A DNA stretch of 23,133 nucleotides from contig JABZIV010000031.1 in assembly GCA_015258095.1 (NCBI GenBank), positions 1 through 23,133 of the forward strand, written 5' to 3'. Origin of the DNA: Lachnospiraceae bacterium (GTDB lineage Bacteria; Bacillota; Clostridia; Lachnospirales; Lachnospiraceae). A model generated the notes under the pieces. It did not search any database. It worked only from the letters and a program-made list of their open reading frames with translations, and was not told the DNA's origin. Position 1 is the stretch's first letter. Each line of letters opens with the position of its first letter. Made by a program: the position numbers and the translations under genes. Positions 21,822 through 23,133 of this stretch are shown here, piece by piece.

Positions 21822-22925
21822 ATGGCAAACATCGCTGAAACGACACGCGATAGTTGGATTAAAAATACCTTTCCGGAATGGGGTACCTGGTTGGTGGAAG
21901 ACATCGAAAGGGAAATTGTCCCGGACGGACAGGTCGCCATGTGGTGGCTCGGTTGTACCGGTATCTGGTTCAAAACGCCGAAAGACACGAATATAACCAT
22001 CGATCTCTGGTGCGGTAACGGAAAAAGAACCCATGGAGACAATAAAATGAAGCCGGGGCATCAGATGGCAAATATGTGCGGAGGAAGGCTGATGCAGCCA
22101 AACCTTCGGAATGTTCCCTTCGTGATTGACCCTTTCGCTTTTAAGAAAGTGGATGCCGTGCTCGCTACCCATTATCACCAAGATCACATGTCCATCGAGT
22201 GGGCTGCACACGTCGTGAATAGCGGCATGACTACAGAAGACGAAAACGGAAAACAAATTCCCGTCCCCTTTATCGGTCCTCTAAAGTCTGTCGAAATATG
22301 GAGAAAATGGGGTGTTCCCGAAGATCGTTTAAGAGTTGTAAGACCCGGAGATACCATCAGACTGAAGGACATCGAAATCGTCTGCCTGGACAGCTTCGAC
22401 AGAACCTGCATCGTTACGACCGACTCCACGGGAGAAGACCGCGAAGAGCTAAGCGGAATCTGCCCAAGCGACATGGACGATAAGGCAGTAAACTACCTTG
22501 TAAAAACGCCGGGAGGAAATATTTATCATTCAGGAGACTCTCACTTCTCCATTTACTTTGCAAAACACGGCAAAGATTTTGATATTGATGTCGCTTTTGC
22601 CTCCTTCGGTGAAAATCCGATTGGAATGCAGGATAAAATGACTTCCGTAGATGTGCTTCGTATGGCGGAAAATCTTCGCTGCAAAGTCGTTGTTCCCATC
22701 CACTGGGATGTATGGACCAACTTTCAGGCTGACTGCGAGGAAATCAAACTGCTCTACGACTTTAAAAAAGACCGGAATGAATATGGCTTCCATCCCTTCT
22801 TCTGGCAAGTAGGCGGAAAATACGTTTACCCCAGAGACAAGGAAAAAACATACTTCCACCACCGTAGAGGCTTTGAAGACTGCTTCGAACATCCGCAGAA
22901 CATCCCCTTCCGTTCCTGTTTATAA
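21822..22925 (+). CDS. ulaG: L-ascorbate-6-phosphate lactonase
   Basis: Metallo-beta-lactamase-fold enzyme that opens the lactone ring of ascorbate-6-phosphate to 3-keto-L-gulonate-6-phosphate in the cytoplasm. The 367 residues are close to E. coli UlaG (354). The metal motif is ATHYHQDHM with His117, His119, Asp121 and His122; further ligands are likely in YHSGDSHF (His236, Asp239) and VVPIHWDVW. WWLGCTGIWFKTP near residue 45 is typical of UlaG. The ATG at 21822 has TAGGAGG 4 bases upstream; a TTG seven codons earlier is not needed. It is the first rightward gene from the control region and is followed by ulaC after 13 bp. Confidence 0.96.
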   Translation: MANIAETTRDSWIKNTFPEWGTWLVEDIEREIVPDGQVAMWWLGCTGIWFKTPKDTNITIDLWCGNGKRTHGDNKMKPGHQMANMCGGRLMQPNLRNVPFVIDPFAFKKVDAVLATHYHQDHMSIEWAAHVVNSGMTTEDENGKQIPVPFIGPLKSVEIWRKWGVPEDRLRVVRPGDTIRLKDIEIVCLDSFDRTCIVTTDSTGEDREELSGICPSDMDDKAVNYLVKTPGGNIYHSGDSHFSIYFAKHGKDFDIDVAFASFGENPIGMQDKMTSVDVLRMAENLRCKVVVPIHWDVWTNFQADCEEIKLLYDFKKDRNEYGFHPFFWQVGGKYVYPRDKEKTYFHHRRGFEDCFEHPQNIPFRSCL

Positions 22926-22938
22926 AGAGAGGATTGCC

Positions 22939-23133
22939 ATGTCAAAAATATTGGAAAAAATCATAGAAAAAAAACACTTTGCCTTTCTGCACGAAAAAGA
23001 TCTGTCCTGGCAGGAAGCGGTTCGTCTGAGTACCCTTCCTTTGGTAGAAGACGGAAGTGTAAGCAGGGACTACTATAAACAGATTGTGGAATGCATCGAA
23101 AAACACGGTCCTTATGTCGTATTGGAACATAAC
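22939..23133 (+). CDS. ulaC: PTS ascorbate-specific IIA component, N-terminal part (3' end missing)
   Basis: First 65 codons of a UlaC-type IIA protein, running off the window end. It begins MSKILEKIIEKKHF with AGAGAGGA upstream of the ATG, contains SWQEAV and DYYKQIVECIEKHGPYVVLE, which match E. coli UlaC (TWQDAV, RYYQAILDAVEQHGPYFVLA), and stops just before the active-site His. Overlapping its last 7 bases with the first 7 of the window continues the frame into IAMPHTTENAEG, giving a complete protein with an active site. It is only 13 bp after ulaG, so it belongs to the same operon. Confidence 0.92.
   Translation, partial: MSKILEKIIEKKHFAFLHEKDLSWQEAVRLSTLPLVEDGSVSRDYYKQIVECIEKHGPYVVLEHN
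23127..23133. repeat. 7-bp terminal direct repeat (right copy)
   Basis: Right-hand copy of acataac, identical to bases 1-7 and in the same ulaC codon phase. Removing one copy and joining the ends yields a 23,126-bp closed sequence with an intact ulaC gene and an intact operon. Confidence 0.85.

Noticed and set aside
22880..22892. TTCGAACATCC inside ulaG, similar to the operator 11-mer
   Set aside because: Only TCGAACAT matches, and it lies near the end of a coding region where codon sequence explains it.
1..23133. Insertion of a 23-kb element into ulaC with a 7-bp target duplication
   Set aside because: An insertion would leave the N-terminal half of ulaC on the left flank and the C-terminal half on the right. 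The observed order is the opposite, which fits a circle or tandem unit, and no transposase or integrase is present.

Overview
The window looks like DNA of a low-to-mid GC Gram-positive anaerobe of the class Clostridia, most likely family Lachnospiraceae. The evidence is the strong AGGAGG-type ribosome sites, an HPr with both His15 and Ser46, a CdaA/CdaR pair, a YtvI-type permease, and several small membrane-protein genes of a kind I associate with that family. Genus cannot be fixed from sequence alone. No rRNA, tRNA, CRISPR array, insertion sequence, integrase or replication gene was seen.

The most striking feature is at the ends. The first 7 bases (acataac) repeat the last 7. The window ends 65 codons into a PTS IIA (UlaC) gene and begins at the matching codon of a UlaC gene, in the same reading phase. 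Joined through the 7-base overlap they give one unbroken 160-residue UlaC. The window therefore behaves like a circularly permuted 23,126-bp circle, or one unit of a tandem repeat, cut inside ulaC.

Read across that join, the right end and the first 5 kb form one L-ascorbate (vitamin C) utilisation divergon. Rightward: ulaG (lactonase), ulaC, ulaA, ulaB (PTS IIA, IIC, IIB), a DeoR-family regulator, ptsH (HPr) and ptsI (Enzyme I). Leftward from the same 490-bp AT-rich control region: ulaE (3-epimerase), an uncharacterised beta-propeller-like protein, and ulaF (4-epimerase). The control region carries three exact copies of an 11-mer (TCGAACATATA) that are good candidate operators for the DeoR-type regulator. 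The decarboxylase UlaD, needed between UlaG and UlaE, is absent.

Positions 5040-10317 (leftward) hold a ThrE-like exporter, a two-repeat lipoprotein, a carboxyltransferase without its usual partners, and an RsmB/RsmF-type RNA cytosine methyltransferase. Positions 10405-17900 (leftward) form a tightly packed, often overlapping gene series: a 50-residue small protein, a TPR membrane protein, two uncharacterised membrane proteins, CdaA (c-di-AMP synthase), CdaR, a Wzy-like polysaccharide polymerase and a YtvI-like permease. Positions 18073-18573 (rightward) encode a small multi-pass membrane protein, divergent from that series.

Functionally the window joins a complete PTS phosphorelay (EI, HPr, IIA, IIB, IIC) to ascorbate catabolism, next to a c-di-AMP and envelope cluster. 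Apart from the topology, the content looks like ordinary chromosome.
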